In this document: positions 18,569 through 28,357 of the stretch, piece by piece
How the letters are laid out: each line of letters begins with the position of its first letter
Numbering within the stretch: position 1 is the first letter of the stretch
Assembly: GCA_015179045.1 (NCBI GenBank)
Contig: WHUZ01000210.1
Span: 1 to 28,586 of the forward strand
Length of the DNA stretch: 28,586 bases
Reading direction: 5' to 3'
From: Kalaharituber pfeilii
Lineage: Eukaryota; Ascomycota; Pezizomycetes; Pezizales; Pezizaceae
Notes under the pieces: model-generated
Database searches by the model: none
The model's input: only the letters and a program-made list of their open reading frames with translations
Told to the model about the DNA's origin: nothing
Made by a program: the position numbers and the translations under genes

Positions 18569-18985
18569 GATAGCACTCTTTTTTTTTTTTTTTTTTTATA
18601 TCAATACTCGCAGACCGCCCTAAGGGCTATGGCGAGGGTTTTATCTTAACAGAAATAAAAACAAGTCAACGTCTAGTTACATGTAGTACCCGCGAAACTC
18701 CTTCATGGTGCGGGTGGCAGGCCCGGTATGTCCTACTTCCGTCCCCTCTCCGATTCATACCGGTCCGACCTTAACCAACGTCCCCGAGCCTCACCCTCCC
18801 AACCTCGGTCTCCTTCTCCAAGAAAACTACCGCCGAGCTGGTTTCCTTTCCTTCCTCAACCAGCATAGTCTTCTTCCTCAACCAGCGAATTCCGGTGATC
18901 TTTCCCAATTCCTTATTCGCTGCCTCCAACCATTGTCTGACCTTCCCTAGGTCCTTCCGTAGGGCGATCCCGTGATAGCACTCTT
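18567..18985 (-). mobile_element. second 5'-truncated family-1 half-LINE, adjacent
   Basis: 14 bp TSD GTGATAGCACTCTT at 18567-18580 and 18972-18985. The 391 bp body has the ORF1 end (one frameshift before WLRSDRYESERGRK and stop), a 3' UTR, the hairpin with inner stem GCCC-TTA-GGGC and poly(A). Its target overlaps the first insertion's right TSD by two bases, so the two elements stand side by side within the same ORF2 codons. Confidence 0.9.
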
Positions 18986-20449
18986 GATTTCGACCTCCAC
19001 TGGAAAAGCCGGATCGAGAAAGCCAGGAAACTCATGGGCGCGCTGTCTGGGCTAGGCAACTCTCGTTGGGGTATGAGTCCTATCTCATGGAGAAAGGCTT
19101 ATACAGGCATGGTAAGGGCAGTGGCCCTTTGGGGGTCCCAAATTGGGTGGAGAGGCCAGAAGCAGTGGAGAGAGGAGTTTGAGAAGTTGCAGTATCAAGC
19201 ACTCCGCAAATGCACTGGTGCAGTCCGAGGGGCAGCGAGAGTAAAGGTCGAGGCCATTGCTGGAGTAGAGAGTATAACGACGATTCTTGATCAAGGCCAA
19301 GCAAGGTATGCACTGAGATCAGTGAGGGACCCTACAGGAGTCGGAGATCTGTGGCCGGAAAGCTTCACTGGAATGGTAGCCCCAGACCCAGACAGAGAGG
19401 GTGAGAGGGGGAGGGACTGGAGAGACTTTAGCTTGGGTTATGCTACAGACAAAAATGATGGGTTTGAGTCAGTAGCTGGAAAGATTGCCAGCACTCTCGA
19501 GGTCAATGAGGAGGAGAGAGTGTCCTGGGGGCAAGATGTACACCTACCGCAGACAGGCATTGAGGTCATTGACCTCAAGCTGTGTAAGGAAGACGCCCCA
19601 GCCAAATGGGAAAAGGCCATCAATGAGGCTAAGGGTGACTCGGTGGCTATTTTTACAGATGGCAGCCGCAGTGAGGAAGGCGGTGTTGATGGCGGATGGT
19701 GCTGGAGGCAGGTGGTAGCAGGTGAGTCAGAAGGGTCCCAGTGGGTAGGCACAAAAGCAACTGTGTGGGACGGTGAGGTCTCAGGAATGAGGGGTGCCCT
19801 TGAAGCAGTTGATGGCAGTACAAAAGTACTACTACTCGCAGACTCTCAGGCAGCTATCAGTGCAGTCCAGAAAGCAGGAAAAACTGGCAAGGCAAGAACT
19901 GCAGACCTAGCGCGGGTGATAGAGCTGATTGCAGAGAGGCGGCAAAGGTTAAGGGAGGCGGATGCAGTGAAGCTGGCATGGGTCAAGGCCCACGTAGGGA
20001 TAGAAGGCAATGAGAAGGCAGATGAGTTGGCCAAAGAAGGGGCCAAGTGCATGAGGTATGATGGGCAGGCCACTGAGGGGGGGCTGCGTCAAGAGTTAGT
20101 TCGACAAAGAAAAGAGGAGAGGGAGCGTGCAGGGTTTGGGAAGGGCAAATTCGTGAAGTGGGGCAGGAGAGCACTCACAAATTACACATGGCTGCGGACT
20201 GGAAAAGGCGGAGCTATGTGGAGGAGAATGGTCAGTGGCGAGGAGGTACAATGTACATGTGGTGAGGCATGGAGTGGTGAGCATGTGGTGTTCAGGTGCA
20301 CCGAACTGGAGCGACCCCAGAGGAAGGACAAAGATGGGGCGCATGTCACCTGGCAGTCCTGGGAGGACCTAGAGGAGAAAGGGTGGAAGCAAGAAGGTGT
20401 GGAGGGCGACCCGGTCGAGTACTGGTTTGCCTGCCTCGATCTGGGGTAG

Positions 20450-20596
20450 CCGGGGACGGAGAGCACTGAGTGCTCAAAATGTGCATGTAGATTCCGTAGT
20501 TAGGTGTTCCAAACCTGGCCCGGGTATATGGGTCCCTGCCATAGGCTGATAGCCTGTATGCGGGGTTACGTGAATAAAAAAAAAAAAAAAAAAAAA
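20450..20596 (+). mobile_element. 3' UTR, family-2 hairpin and poly(A) of the LINE
   Basis: After the ORF2 stop there are about 125 bases of 3' UTR. They end in the hairpin with outer arms CCCTGC (20534) and GCGGGG, and inner arms GGC and GCC, then TTACGTGAAT and 21 A. The same hairpin is the body of the short family-2 insertions. This ties those short copies to a LINE with RNase H. No TSD longer than GTTCC was found for this copy. Confidence 0.85.
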
Positions 20597-21005
20597 GTTC
20601 CTTCTCCTTCCGCTTTCTGTCCACCTCTGTTCTGTTCCAGTCATACAGGCACGAATAGTACCACTTGCCAGACAACCTTACCTTCACTGGTGTTTGGCTA
20701 TCCGATTCCACCTCCCCCTCCAGGTAGATAACAACCGAGCTAGCCTTCTTTCCCTCCCTCCTCTCTTTCTTCACCAACCATCTTGCTGCAACAATCTTTC
20801 CCATCCCTGGGTTCACATTCTCCATCGAATCTCTTACTTTCTCGAGTTTCTTTGTCACCGCAATTCCATGCACTACGATCACACGACCAGATTGTGGGTT
20901 TTTTTTTTTTTTTTTTTTTAATATCATTGCTCGCGTGCCGCCTGATAGGCTATGGCGAGGTCAGATTGTGGGAGTGTCCTTTCCTTTGGGATTGGCTTCA
21001 AGTGA
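20597..21005 (-). pseudogene. LINE ORF1-like fragment, family-2 type, interrupted
   Basis: Minus-strand frame with the RRM-like ORF1 domain: GRVIVVHGIAVTKKLEKVRD, ARWLVKKERREGKKASSVVI, VKVRLSGKWYYSCLYDWNRT, then a basic EVDRKRKEKE. It breaks off at 20597, where the plus-strand LINE's poly(A) begins, so its own stop and tail are not adjacent. The micro-retroposon at 20888-20973 interrupts it: removing insert and one TSD joins PKERTLPQ to SGRVIVVHG in frame. The ORF1 family is the same as in the half-LINE at 10.5-11.3 kb. Confidence 0.65.
20888..20973 (-). mobile_element. micro-retroposon, family 1
   Basis: Perfect 11 bp TSD CAGATTGTGGG at 20888-20898 and 20963-20973. The insert is a T-run plus the hairpin in minus orientation, starting two bases before CTCGC. 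The inner stem is GCCT-ATC-AGGC, so both arms have changed together. It sits inside the family-2 ORF1 fragment. Confidence 0.95.
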
Positions 21006-21475
21006 TACAAATATGGGTGCTATAGATTCAGTATCAGCACTATTAATTTCATATAGATTTACTTTATCAGATATACCAGAGATCTATTCTGTGAGTCATT
21101 GAGTGCTAAAACTGCAAACTTGGTGTCGCGAAAAGTGCCCAGGTGTTGCCTCGCTACCCATACGCCGCCGCTCGTTACTACGACGGGACTGGTAATTTTT
21201 GTTGTGGTGCTGCGGGCGTCGCAACGGATTAGGCAATTTGTAATCCCAGGCCACTGTACTGAGTACATACTGCTGTACAGTCTCACACGAGCTACAGTAG
21301 GGACTAGTGGAATGGGGAAGTGTGTTTTGATGGCCAGGTACCGGTACCGGCATGAGAACTAGGCACAAAACTAGGCCAAGTAAACGCAGCCTTAAGAACT
21401 CGCCTGTAGTCGCTGATTGGACTACGATGATGAACACAGACGTGCATACATGAAACGAAACCTCAATACAGAAGA
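21006..21475. other. intergenic, no gene seen
   Basis: No convincing frame. A short palindromic GGTACCGGTACC lies near 21337. Confidence 0.4.
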
Positions 21476-21565
21476 CAGCTGTGACTCTTTTTTTTTTTTT
21501 TTTTTAATAGATATATCATGTGACCCCGCGTGCAGTTGTTCGCCACGGCAGGGCCAGCTGTGACT
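21476..21565 (-). mobile_element. micro-retroposon, family 2
   Basis: Perfect 11 bp TSD CAGCTGTGACT at 21476-21486 and 21555-21565. In minus orientation the body begins one base before the hairpin arm CCCTGC, closes with GCGGGG and ends GTCACATGATATAT plus A. Like the 11082 copy, it starts at the hairpin base. Confidence 0.95.
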
Positions 21566-22111
21566 TAGCAAACTGTCCCCGATGCTGTCACGCCCTAGCG
21601 CCCTCTACTAGAATCGCTGTGAAGTCCTCCACTAATAACATGAATGTATGTCTCTTAAAATACTTTTAATTTAAAATTAACAGCTTCGCCTAAGAGACAT
21701 CCCAGCCTACCGACCCGTCTCTCCTACATCAGCACATACCAGAGCAGCGGGTAGCCCCCCTCGCGATCGCAAGCGGTTTTCTAGGTGTGTTTGACCACGC
21801 GCATCCTCCCTAGAGGATCCCACTCACCTCGCGCAGCCGGTGGCCAATACACTCCTAGGAGGTGACGAGCCAAGGGTGTGCCAAGTGCAAGCGAGAGCGT
21901 CAATCTGCGTGAAAACTGTAGAAATCCTGCGGTTCTTCGTTTCACTCTGGGCTGAGGGGATAAAAGTGCATTTAATTGGAGGATATACATATTATGATAT
22001 GACATAGCAAATGAAGGAAACGGATGAGTGAATTGAAGAGCAACAAAAATAAGTGGAATTCAAATACAATTCAGCCCCGCCGATATGGAAACATTCCTTA
22101 TGCACTCAGGA
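21566..22111. other. intergenic with one inverted repeat
   Basis: A perfect 10 bp inverted repeat, ATGTCTCTTA (21648-21657) and TAAGAGACAT (21691-21700), encloses 33 AT-rich bases including TTTTAATTTAAAATTAA. It could be an RNA hairpin downstream of the membrane-protein gene or a chance structure. No gene is seen. Confidence 0.5.
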
Positions 22112-24187
22112 TCAGGAATAATCTTCCTGTTCCGGCCGTTGAAGTGTCGATGCGCTCACGTGCTGTGTGCTGGTGGTCATCATCTTGGCAGGGTTGTACA
22201 AATTCGGGAGGGTGGTGTCACTGAGATGGTACTGTGGTTGACCTTGCAGTCTAATGACAATGCGACGACCGGTTGGGTCGTCACTCGCTACAACCTGTGG
22301 CTCTGGTACTGGTAGCTGCGATGGACTCCGACTAGAAACGAATGGAACCGATCCTGACTCGTCGGACCAGATTGGTTGTCTGCCTTGTTCGGCTAGAGCT
22401 TGATCAAGTAATCTGTATAGTTGTGTGGCCTGCAAACTGGAAGCATACAATGCCAAGCGCTGCCATTTCCCTGGCTTACCGGTGCTTAGTTTTGTATGTC
22501 TCCTCGCGAAGCCTACCCCTGAGACTATGAGCAGTAAAAATACCAAAGCAGATGGGACCGCTAGCAGTTGGTGAAAGCTCAGAGCAACCACATTGCTGCT
22601 GACCACAACAAAGTCACCAGTACCTGGCAGATAACCTCCGTCTGTCTTCCGTAGTAGATTACGCGTTCCGTTAGTGGACCTTGGCTCGTCTGTATCCCCT
22701 GCTACCGCTGCATCACGGAAAAGATGTCTGGTCGCCAGGAATGCCGAGGAAACTAGCCTTCTCATGTCTTCCTCTACTGAGGAGCTGCCGGCGTCAATTG
22801 CATTTTCGGGACCTATAGCGCGGGTTGCAGACTTCAGGGCACCAGCCATGCTGGACGCGCCAATCTGGACAATAACAGGGGTGTCAAAATGTTTCCATAA
22901 CATCTGCTTGATTGCGTCCGGGATTGTGACAGGTGGTCCGGATCCATCCCCTGCAGTATTGCCCAGATTTGCTATTTTACCCCGCCAATGTTTGTAGGAC
23001 CAGTCGTTATCTTCCCTACATTTGAGTGGCGGTCTACCTGTCTTCACTTCAAAGTCGTACTTACGCGTCAACCGAGGATGGGATTGGGCTTTAGTAGCGT
23101 ACCAGGGGTCCCTGCTTGCTGTGTAAGATGTTCGCCAGGCAGTGGATGGCACAATTGAATAGTAGCTCTGTCCAGTCTCTTGATTAATGTAGTTTTTCCT
23201 TGAGGTTTGAACAGGCATTGTGCCGACAAACTTTGCAAAAGGTGGCTGTGTTCGGCCGATTGGTACTCCTGCCCATGCACCATATGAACTGTTCCCAAAT
23301 AGACCTTCAACTTCTGTGCTGTTATGTGGTGGCCAGACGTAGTAAACCTCCCAATCTCCCTCTGTCGCATTTGTCGTTTGGTTATACCAACTATCCTCAA
23401 ACGTACACTGTCCCATGACGTGTAAGGTAAGGTGACTGAGATGCTGTAGACCCATGTCTAGCCCAGTTACCTTGTAACTGTAATGAATTTGGTAGCGATC
23501 CTCAGACTCACCGAATGTGCTATTGCTGGTGGTCACGTTGACGAGCTTTGCAATTTTCTCCTCATATTCATCAACGCTTGCTACGGCTCGCACGGCAATT
23601 CTGCTGTGGAACCGCCTGACCGCAGACATAACAAGATTGGATTCAGTCATGTCATGCGGTATCACCGGATAAAATACTGCCATTGGATTGACGGGCGCTG
23701 CAGCCCCAAGGACCAAGAGGTCTGGAAATTTCAACCCAGCCGCTAAGCTACCTAGGAAACCACCCAAAGCTAAAAGCAAAATGACTGTATCGAGTCCAAA
23801 CGACTTCCATGTTGATTCACTCAGATTTCTATTCCTAAGAATATCCAAGCCAATTTTTGAAGCATGCTTAGCCAACACAGGTATGGCATGGAGAGGATCA
23901 GGGGAGTTCCAAGTCGCAATCAGGGTTATGTAGTTGGTTCGCGTTGGATGGTTAGGGGTATAAAGGAGGATGATTAATGAAAGAATAAGATCCCAAGTGA
24001 TGGAGAAGATAACTGTGATGAGAAGGATATACAATGCAGTGATCACTCTTCCATGTGCTTCAGACATTGCAATCGCCTTTTTGCCGTCATCTTCGGTGGG
24101 AAATGTGAATATGGTCCATGTGAGATATGTTGCTGGAGAGATGTCGGATAAGGAGAACGGATCAAACGTTCCAGAGTTCGATGCCAT
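22112..24187 (-). CDS. 691-residue orphan membrane protein with glycosylated ectodomain
   Basis: ATG at 24187-24185, no intron needed, stop at 22114-22112. The N-terminal about 45 residues are polar. A hydrophobic segment at about 48-75 (YILLITVIFSITWDLILSLI) and another at about 130-155 (TVILLLALGGFLGSLAAGL) follow, then a segment with PDLLVLGAAAPVNPMAVFYP. The large central part (about 180-545) has many N-x-S/T sequons (NVTT, NSTF, NQTT, NATE, NSTE, NSSY, NGTR) and looks extracytosolic. One more helix at about 555-580 (VPSALVFLLLIVSGVGFA) precedes a C-terminal tail rich in Gln, Ser and Pro. I recognise no family. A cell-surface or endomembrane role is inferred from topology only. The length without stops and the sequon pattern make it a real gene. 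Confidence 0.8.
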   Translation of the reverse strand: MASNSGTFDPFSLSDISPATYLTWTIFTFPTEDDGKKAIAMSEAHGRVITALYILLITVIFSITWDLILSLIILLYTPNHPTRTNYITLIATWNSPDPLHAIPVLAKHASKIGLDILRNRNLSESTWKSFGLDTVILLLALGGFLGSLAAGLKFPDLLVLGAAAPVNPMAVFYPVIPHDMTESNLVMSAVRRFHSRIAVRAVASVDEYEEKIAKLVNVTTSNSTFGESEDRYQIHYSYKVTGLDMGLQHLSHLTLHVMGQCTFEDSWYNQTTNATEGDWEVYYVWPPHNSTEVEGLFGNSSYGAWAGVPIGRTQPPFAKFVGTMPVQTSRKNYINQETGQSYYSIVPSTAWRTSYTASRDPWYATKAQSHPRLTRKYDFEVKTGRPPLKCREDNDWSYKHWRGKIANLGNTAGDGSGPPVTIPDAIKQMLWKHFDTPVIVQIGASSMAGALKSATRAIGPENAIDAGSSSVEEDMRRLVSSAFLATRHLFRDAAVAGDTDEPRSTNGTRNLLRKTDGGYLPGTGDFVVVSSNVVALSFHQLLAVPSALVFLLLIVSGVGFARRHTKLSTGKPGKWQRLALYASSLQATQLYRLLDQALAEQGRQPIWSDESGSVPFVSSRSPSQLPVPEPQVVASDDPTGRRIVIRLQGQPQYHLSDTTLPNLYNPAKMMTTSTQHVSASTLQRPEQEDYS

Positions 24188-24627
24188 CTAATTGTCCAGA
24201 ATATCAGTAAATATACAAATGCCCGGCATTCATCACCTAACCGCACATTCGAAGACGTCAGTTCTTCTCGGAAGATATCGATGCCTGTGAAGCTCGGACA
24301 ACAGCTGCGAGCAAATTAGGAAAGAAGGTTTGCCTTTGCAAGCACGTCAGGAGCACGCCTAACCTAGAGGTCAAGAAAAACGTTTGCTCAAAAAAACACA
24401 CTCCCACGAAATGGCCGGTATTGGTCCTTACCAATCTGATATATGAACATTCACAAGGAAAAGCGAGGAAACTCGAGAATGACGGAATTAAGTTGAGGTG
24501 GAAACGGCTCGAGAAGGGGTTGGCACTAGAGAAGGGGGAAGTGGAAAGATCTGAAAGCTCGTGGAGGTCGTGGCGAAGGCACTCCAAGGAAGTTAATATG
24601 TAGTTTAACTTCTGTCATGCGGGTTAA
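24188..24627. other. promoter side of the membrane-protein gene
   Basis: No clear TATA box. A plus-strand frame at 24421-24603 is Lys/Glu-rich, but nothing else supports it as a gene. Confidence 0.35.
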
Positions 24628-24873
24628 CCGTGCTTCGTCATTGTCCCGCGGGGTTGTGTAGGAGTATTCGAGAAAAAAATAAGGGACGGAGAGTTAACAG
24701 CTTCTTTATCAGCAAACCGGCATAGCGAAGCTGGAGAAAGGGACGAAGAAGGGGTAACAGATGTTACAGGTGTATTCTTGTTTATTGCAATTGGAATGAT
24801 TCCTGATTTGATTGATATTGCACATGAATGGTGTATCAATTCGTACACAGCAGGCCATTTTAATTGGGACTAG
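24628..24873 (+). CDS. possible exon or relic with one hydrophobic segment
   Basis: An 81-codon plus-strand open frame without a good ATG at its start, ending in TAG at 24871-24873. The translation looks protein-like: an acidic stretch (GERDEEGVTDVTG), a hydrophobic FLFIAIGMIPDLIDIA, then HEWCINSYTAGHFNWD. It could be the last exon of a small gene or a relic. I could not connect it in phase to an upstream exon. Confidence 0.25.
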   Translation, partial: PCFVIVPRGCVGVFEKKIRDGELTASLSANRHSEAGERDEEGVTDVTGVFLFIAIGMIPDLIDIAHEWCINSYTAGHFNWD

Positions 24874-25499
24874 GCTAGGGCAGTTTGCCTGTATGTGGCC
24901 CCAGCAACAAGTAAATCGCGGACTATATATACGATCAGAAGCATGGTATGTATAGAGTGTAATCTCCTAGTTTTGTCACACAGTCATTCATAGGTAGAAG
25001 GATTTTGCCTAAGCCAGCAGTCCCTTGGTTGATTCCAGATTCCTGGGAACGGAATGTCTTAGGCGTTTTTAAGGATGATCACGTCGAACGTATCAAATTT
25101 TTAGGAAGTTTGGAAAGAGGTAAGGCCAACGTTTAGCACTTCGGACTCCTCAGCTTCGAAATCTTAGGGGCAAATCCCAGGATTTTTAGGCTGCAACTTC
25201 TTATCATTGGAGGGTTGGCCATATTAGATCGGAATTACCGTTCGGGCTGATCCAATCCAAGGGGTACGAGTGTAGAGCTTTAAGGTAGCAGAAGCGCTTT
25301 GACCTTCGCCGACAGATATTATAGGCAATTCTTCTGTATCGTAATCTTTACAACCTTCAGCTAATTTCGGGATATAAGCATCAATTAGCCAATCTATTTG
25401 TTTACACCACTAACCACTAAGTGCTAGTGTACCACATACGTTTCCCAGTAGCGTATTGTGCTAGTATCTGAGGGAATGCTCTAATGTTATCCCTGACTG
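24874..25499. other. intergenic, no gene seen
   Basis: A stretch near 25120-25190 has a vaguely tRNA-like look (GGGGCAAATCCC), but a cloverleaf could not be built. Nothing is annotated. Confidence 0.4.
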
Positions 25500-25541
25500 T
25501 GTACTACATTTTTTTTGGATATCATTACTCCTGTACTGCAT
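25500..25541 (-). mobile_element. ultra-truncated family-1 retroposon
   Basis: Near-perfect 10 bp TSD TGTACTACAT (25500-25509) and TGTACTGCAT (25532-25541). The 22-base insert in minus orientation is GGAGTAATGATATCC plus seven A, that is, only the last bases of the family-1 tail. Confidence 0.7.
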
Positions 25542-25691
25542 TCATGATTGGAGACCCGAAAAAGCTAACAATCCAACACTTTGAGATATCCAATATACAC
25601 AAAATTGCCTATAACACCGAGGTGTGGAGAATTCGTATTATCCAATAACCGGGGATATCTAATAATAGTGTATCCAATGTGAGAGCTTCCC

Positions 25692-25745
25692 CGATCATAG
25701 ATAGAGGGTAGCATGCGAGTATTAATATTTTTAAAAAAAAAAAAA
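25692..25745 (+). mobile_element. diverged family-1 tail, no TSD
   Basis: From 25692 the sequence aligns without gaps to the family-1 hairpin and end (CATAG..AGGG..GCATGCGAGTA) but with many changes in the 5' arm. It is followed by ATTAATATTTTT and 13 A. No TSD is visible, so this is probably an old copy. Confidence 0.6.
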
Positions 25746-25874
25746 TGTCCGTGTATTAGGTACACTATCCATAGAGAAAGCCTTACTATGATCCACAAAC
25801 GTGGTACAGAAATCTTCCATTATTGGAACCAATTACAAAATAGTTGAGATTATGGGTATTAATGCATGCAGCTC

Positions 25875-26042
25875 AATAAACCCCACTTTTTTTTCTTTTT
25901 TTTTTATATCATGACCCGCGTGCCGCCTCAGGGGCTATGGCGAGGTTAGTTAATTACATCATAAGAAAGGGAAATAAATCCATAATCATCAGTAATGAAA
26001 TAGATAGTCCGTAATCGCCGGGGATGGAAATAAACCCCACTT
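25875..26042 (-). mobile_element. 140 bp family-1 retroposon with 3' UTR
   Basis: Perfect 14 bp TSD AATAAACCCCACTT at 25875-25888 and 26029-26042. The minus-strand body has about 85 bases of 3' UTR, then the hairpin (outer CTCGC/GCGGG with a G-U pair; inner GCCC-CTG-AGGC with one mismatch) and poly(A) broken by G. Confidence 0.95.
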
Positions 26043-26998
26043 GAAATTAGCAGCCGCCAAGGCTTCTTTCCGAATCGGTTCTTTCCTTGCCTACGATTTC
26101 TTCCTTGTATTGACAGCACCGATTCTCCTTACTACTGCTGCCCTGCCTTCCGCGTGAGATTGATGGTGAGCTTGCATGCGGCATGTGATAAGCATTGCAA
26201 TTAGTAGAGAGCTAACTTCGGTGTGGGAGTGCTGAAGCCAGCTGCACATTCTTGTAGCCATTGCAATAGCGTAAGTGATGGTACACTGAAGTCTTAACAC
26301 GCGCCTTTATATTGATTGGCAACAGCCTTCCCAAGCTTGTACAAGCAGTATGGTCGTATCGTGAGTATCGCCGGTATCTTAAGCTTGGCAGTAATGAAGT
26401 GTATGTTACGTGGGAACTGCTAAATGTCAGAAGGACGGATAGCATCTAACTCCAGCTGGTATGCAACAAGTTATGAATCTAAGACCTACACTTAATAGTG
26501 TTTTTTTTTTGTGTTTGTTTATTTAATGGTCGTTGTCTGACAAATTAAACGAGGCGTTTCCTGATACAGTTCCTGTGGCCAGACCCTTAATATAATTTAC
26601 TGGAATTGTGCCCCTGATTGGCTAGCTGGATTTACTGGCGGATCGTTGAATCTATTAGTCTATTAAATGAAATGTGTAACATAAGGTGAATGCATACATG
26701 AAATGCAGATCGGAGAACAAGGTTACACAATATAGTGTAACGACTGGCATGGGAATAGCACAAAGTACCATTAGAAAGGAAAGGTCAACGGCTGACATGT
26801 TATGGCACGAACTGCTTTGATATCATCTAGCATTTCTATGAGCGCAACCAGTGAATTCGCTCTGCGAACTCGAGGAATTGTGCAAAAGCGATTTATTGGT
26901 AGGTTTTTGTATTATTATGCGCACGAAACGGCTGTCTTATGTTGGAGGGCAGAAGGAGTTTCAGCGCAGTGCTCTTCAGCCCTTGCAAGCATGTGGCC
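26043..26998. other. gene-poor; one short frame with presequence-like start
   Basis: Mostly AT-rich without genes. At 26802 an ATG opens MARTALISSSISMSATSEFA then LRTRGIVQKRFIG, basic and Ser-rich like a mitochondrial targeting sequence, followed by GTAGGT that could be a splice donor. The frame is cut by the insertion at 27011. I cannot name a mature protein, so this is not called as a gene. Confidence 0.35.
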
Positions 26999-27079
26999 AT
27001 GTTACGGCGCCATCGCTATAGCCCACAGGGCGGTAAGCGATAAATGATATAAAAAATAAAATAAAAAATGTTACGGCGC
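26999..27079 (+). mobile_element. micro-retroposon, family 1
   Basis: Perfect 12 bp TSD ATGTTACGGCGC at 26999-27010 and 27068-27079. The body starts one base before the outer arm, here ATCGC, and the partner arm is GCGAT. The outermost pair is thus A-U where most copies have C-G. The inner stem is GCCC-ACA-GGGC. The tail is A with interspersed T. Confidence 0.95.
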
Positions 27080-27173
27080 ACCGCTATATCACGATAGCGT
27101 CGGGTTGAGGCTTAGAGGATACAGGGTAGTAGTGGCTGCTTTGGGGTTCTGGTGTCGGTGTTGACCAAATCTA

Positions 27174-27181
27174 CTATATAT
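27174..27181 (+). promoter_or_regulatory. probable TATA box of the FAS1 gene
   Basis: CTATATAT about 110 bases before the ATG at 27291, the only good TATA-like site in that interval. No regulator site is recognised. Confidence 0.4.
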
Positions 27182-27290
27182 TTCGCAGGTTTCTCTCCAA
27201 CTCAAGATTCACAACTGGGTTGAGTAGCTTTCATGAGCACTACCACACTGAAAAACCCCTTTCGTTCTGACAGTCATTGAAATTGCACGG

Positions 27291-28357
27291 ATGGCCCTTC
27301 CCAATTTTGTGTTTTTGGTTGCGATAACGCTTCTGCTGCTGGTCTCAAATGTCTCAGCACTGTTGTCTCTGGACGAGACGCTGAGGAGATATGGCCTCGA
27401 CCAGTGGGCTAATTTTCTTGCAGAGAATCCTCATCCAATCTATAAACTCAAAGACATCACTGTCTTTGCACCAACAAACGACGCTGTATATGCATATCAA
27501 AAAGATCCGCGCATAGTTTTCCTCACGGGAAACTCCAAGAAGAGAGATACTCTGTCGAAAGAGATACCAATAAATCATTTTTGCTATCCAATCTGGTGCG
27601 GGGGTGGAAAGCCTATGACTCTGAGAGTCGAAGGAAATGCGCAGACAATTAACCCACGAGGGGTGCTCTTCTATACAGGTGACATGACAAGCGTCGGAGA
27701 CCCGATTAACGCGAAAGTGATGCGGCGAAAGGGACAAACGCAACGCTACTCCTACGGTGAGATAACTTCTGGTGGCGGAGTGAAAGCACAGATCCTGCGA
27801 AAAGCAATACAGTTCCGGAATGGATGGATTTACCCAATAGATAGGTAAGTGTGTATGCCGCAAGATCGAAGGCGCTCGTTAAAATCGCATATCACACAGT
27901 ATGCTACCTGTCCACTAACAAATGTGCATGTACTTCTAGGCTTTTCGTCTTCCCCTCCACCTTTGCAGCCACCATCGAATGGCTAGGCTACAGCTACCTG
28001 GATGAAATTTTTGAAAGGATCCCCGAATCACTAAAATCCATATCCAGTGCAAAGGGTGCCACATTTTTTGCCCCCACACCTAATGCCTTTTGGGCCTGGG
28101 CCCGCCCAGGTTTTTTTAATTCCACCAAGGAGGAATTGCAGGCTTTCATAGACGACCACACTATTATCGGCGATTTTATCGGATATACCCCCAAGCTACG
28201 GCACGAGGTAACTTACAGAACCCAAAGCGGCAATAGGATCATAGTGAGATGGCAAGGAAACGCTACATTTCTCAATGATTCCCTTATTGTCGGTGACAAT
28301 TACATCACAAGCAATGGCGTTATTCAAATCATTAATAAGGTTCAAACACGTATCTAA
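27291..28357 (+). CDS. secreted protein with two FAS1 (fasciclin) domains, one intron
   Basis: Exons 27291-27844 and 27940-28357 give 323 residues. The 95 nt intron (27845-27939) has donor GTAAGT and acceptor TTCTAG, and splicing rebuilds an Arg codon. Residues 1-23 (MALPNFVFLVAITLLLLVSN then VSA) are a signal peptide. The first FAS1 domain (about 25-160) has ITVFAPTNDAVYAY and a late INPRGVLFY strand. The second (about 187-323) has GATFFAPTPNAFWAW, HTIIGDFI and the closing GVIQIINKVQ typical of FAS1 ends. FAS1 domains mediate adhesion at the cell surface or wall; fungal members are often cell-wall or secreted proteins. No GPI-type C-terminus is seen, so it is probably released or wall-bound. 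Length is usual for a two-domain member. Confidence 0.85.

Larger units (their letters stand above)
18095..20449 (+). pseudogene. LINE ORF2 fragment: RT end, RNase H, C-terminal zinc motif; split by two insertions
   Basis: A truncated Tad-type LINE ORF2 in two pieces, about 18095-18251 and 18986-20449, in one frame once both insertions and the duplicated targets are removed (..CKWLGVIC / DSTLDFDLHW..). The first part and the next 100 residues look like the C-terminal end of the reverse transcriptase region. An RNase H domain follows, with FTDGSRSEEGG, an acidic WDGEVSGMRGALEAV, LLLADSQAAI, and WVKAHVGIEGNEKADELAKE: all four expected catalytic positions (D, E, D, D) appear present. The end has a C-x-C-x8-H-x4-C pattern (CTCGEAWSGEHVVFRC) known from LINE ORF2 termini. 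Endonuclease and RT core are missing, so it is dead, but the 19034-20449 part has no stop in 471 codons, which suggests a young copy. Confidence 0.85.

Noticed and set aside
20504..20601. Family-2 tail of the LINE as a separate short insertion with TSD GTTCC
   Set aside because: Five bases is too short against 8-14 elsewhere, and the upstream sequence is consistent with a continuous LINE 3' UTR.
20597..21005. Twin-primed (5' inverted) LINE made of the plus ORF2 and minus ORF1 parts
   Set aside because: In twin priming the inverted part lies upstream of the 3' part; here the opposite-strand ORF1 lies beyond the poly(A), so two separate elements are simpler.
24421..24603. Lys/Glu-rich 60-codon plus-strand frame
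   Set aside because: Low-complexity composition, no phase-compatible junction to the next open frame at 24628, and it lies in the promoter side of a longer gene.
25110..25190. Possible tRNA or tRNA-derived SINE head (GGGGCAAATCCC as a B-box-like element)
   Set aside because: No consistent acceptor, D or anticodon stems could be formed and the A box is poor.
26802..27047. Plus-strand frame with mitochondrial-presequence-like start
   Set aside because: The frame runs into the retroposon at 27011, and the sequence beyond it does not look like a protein; a spliced model could not be fixed.
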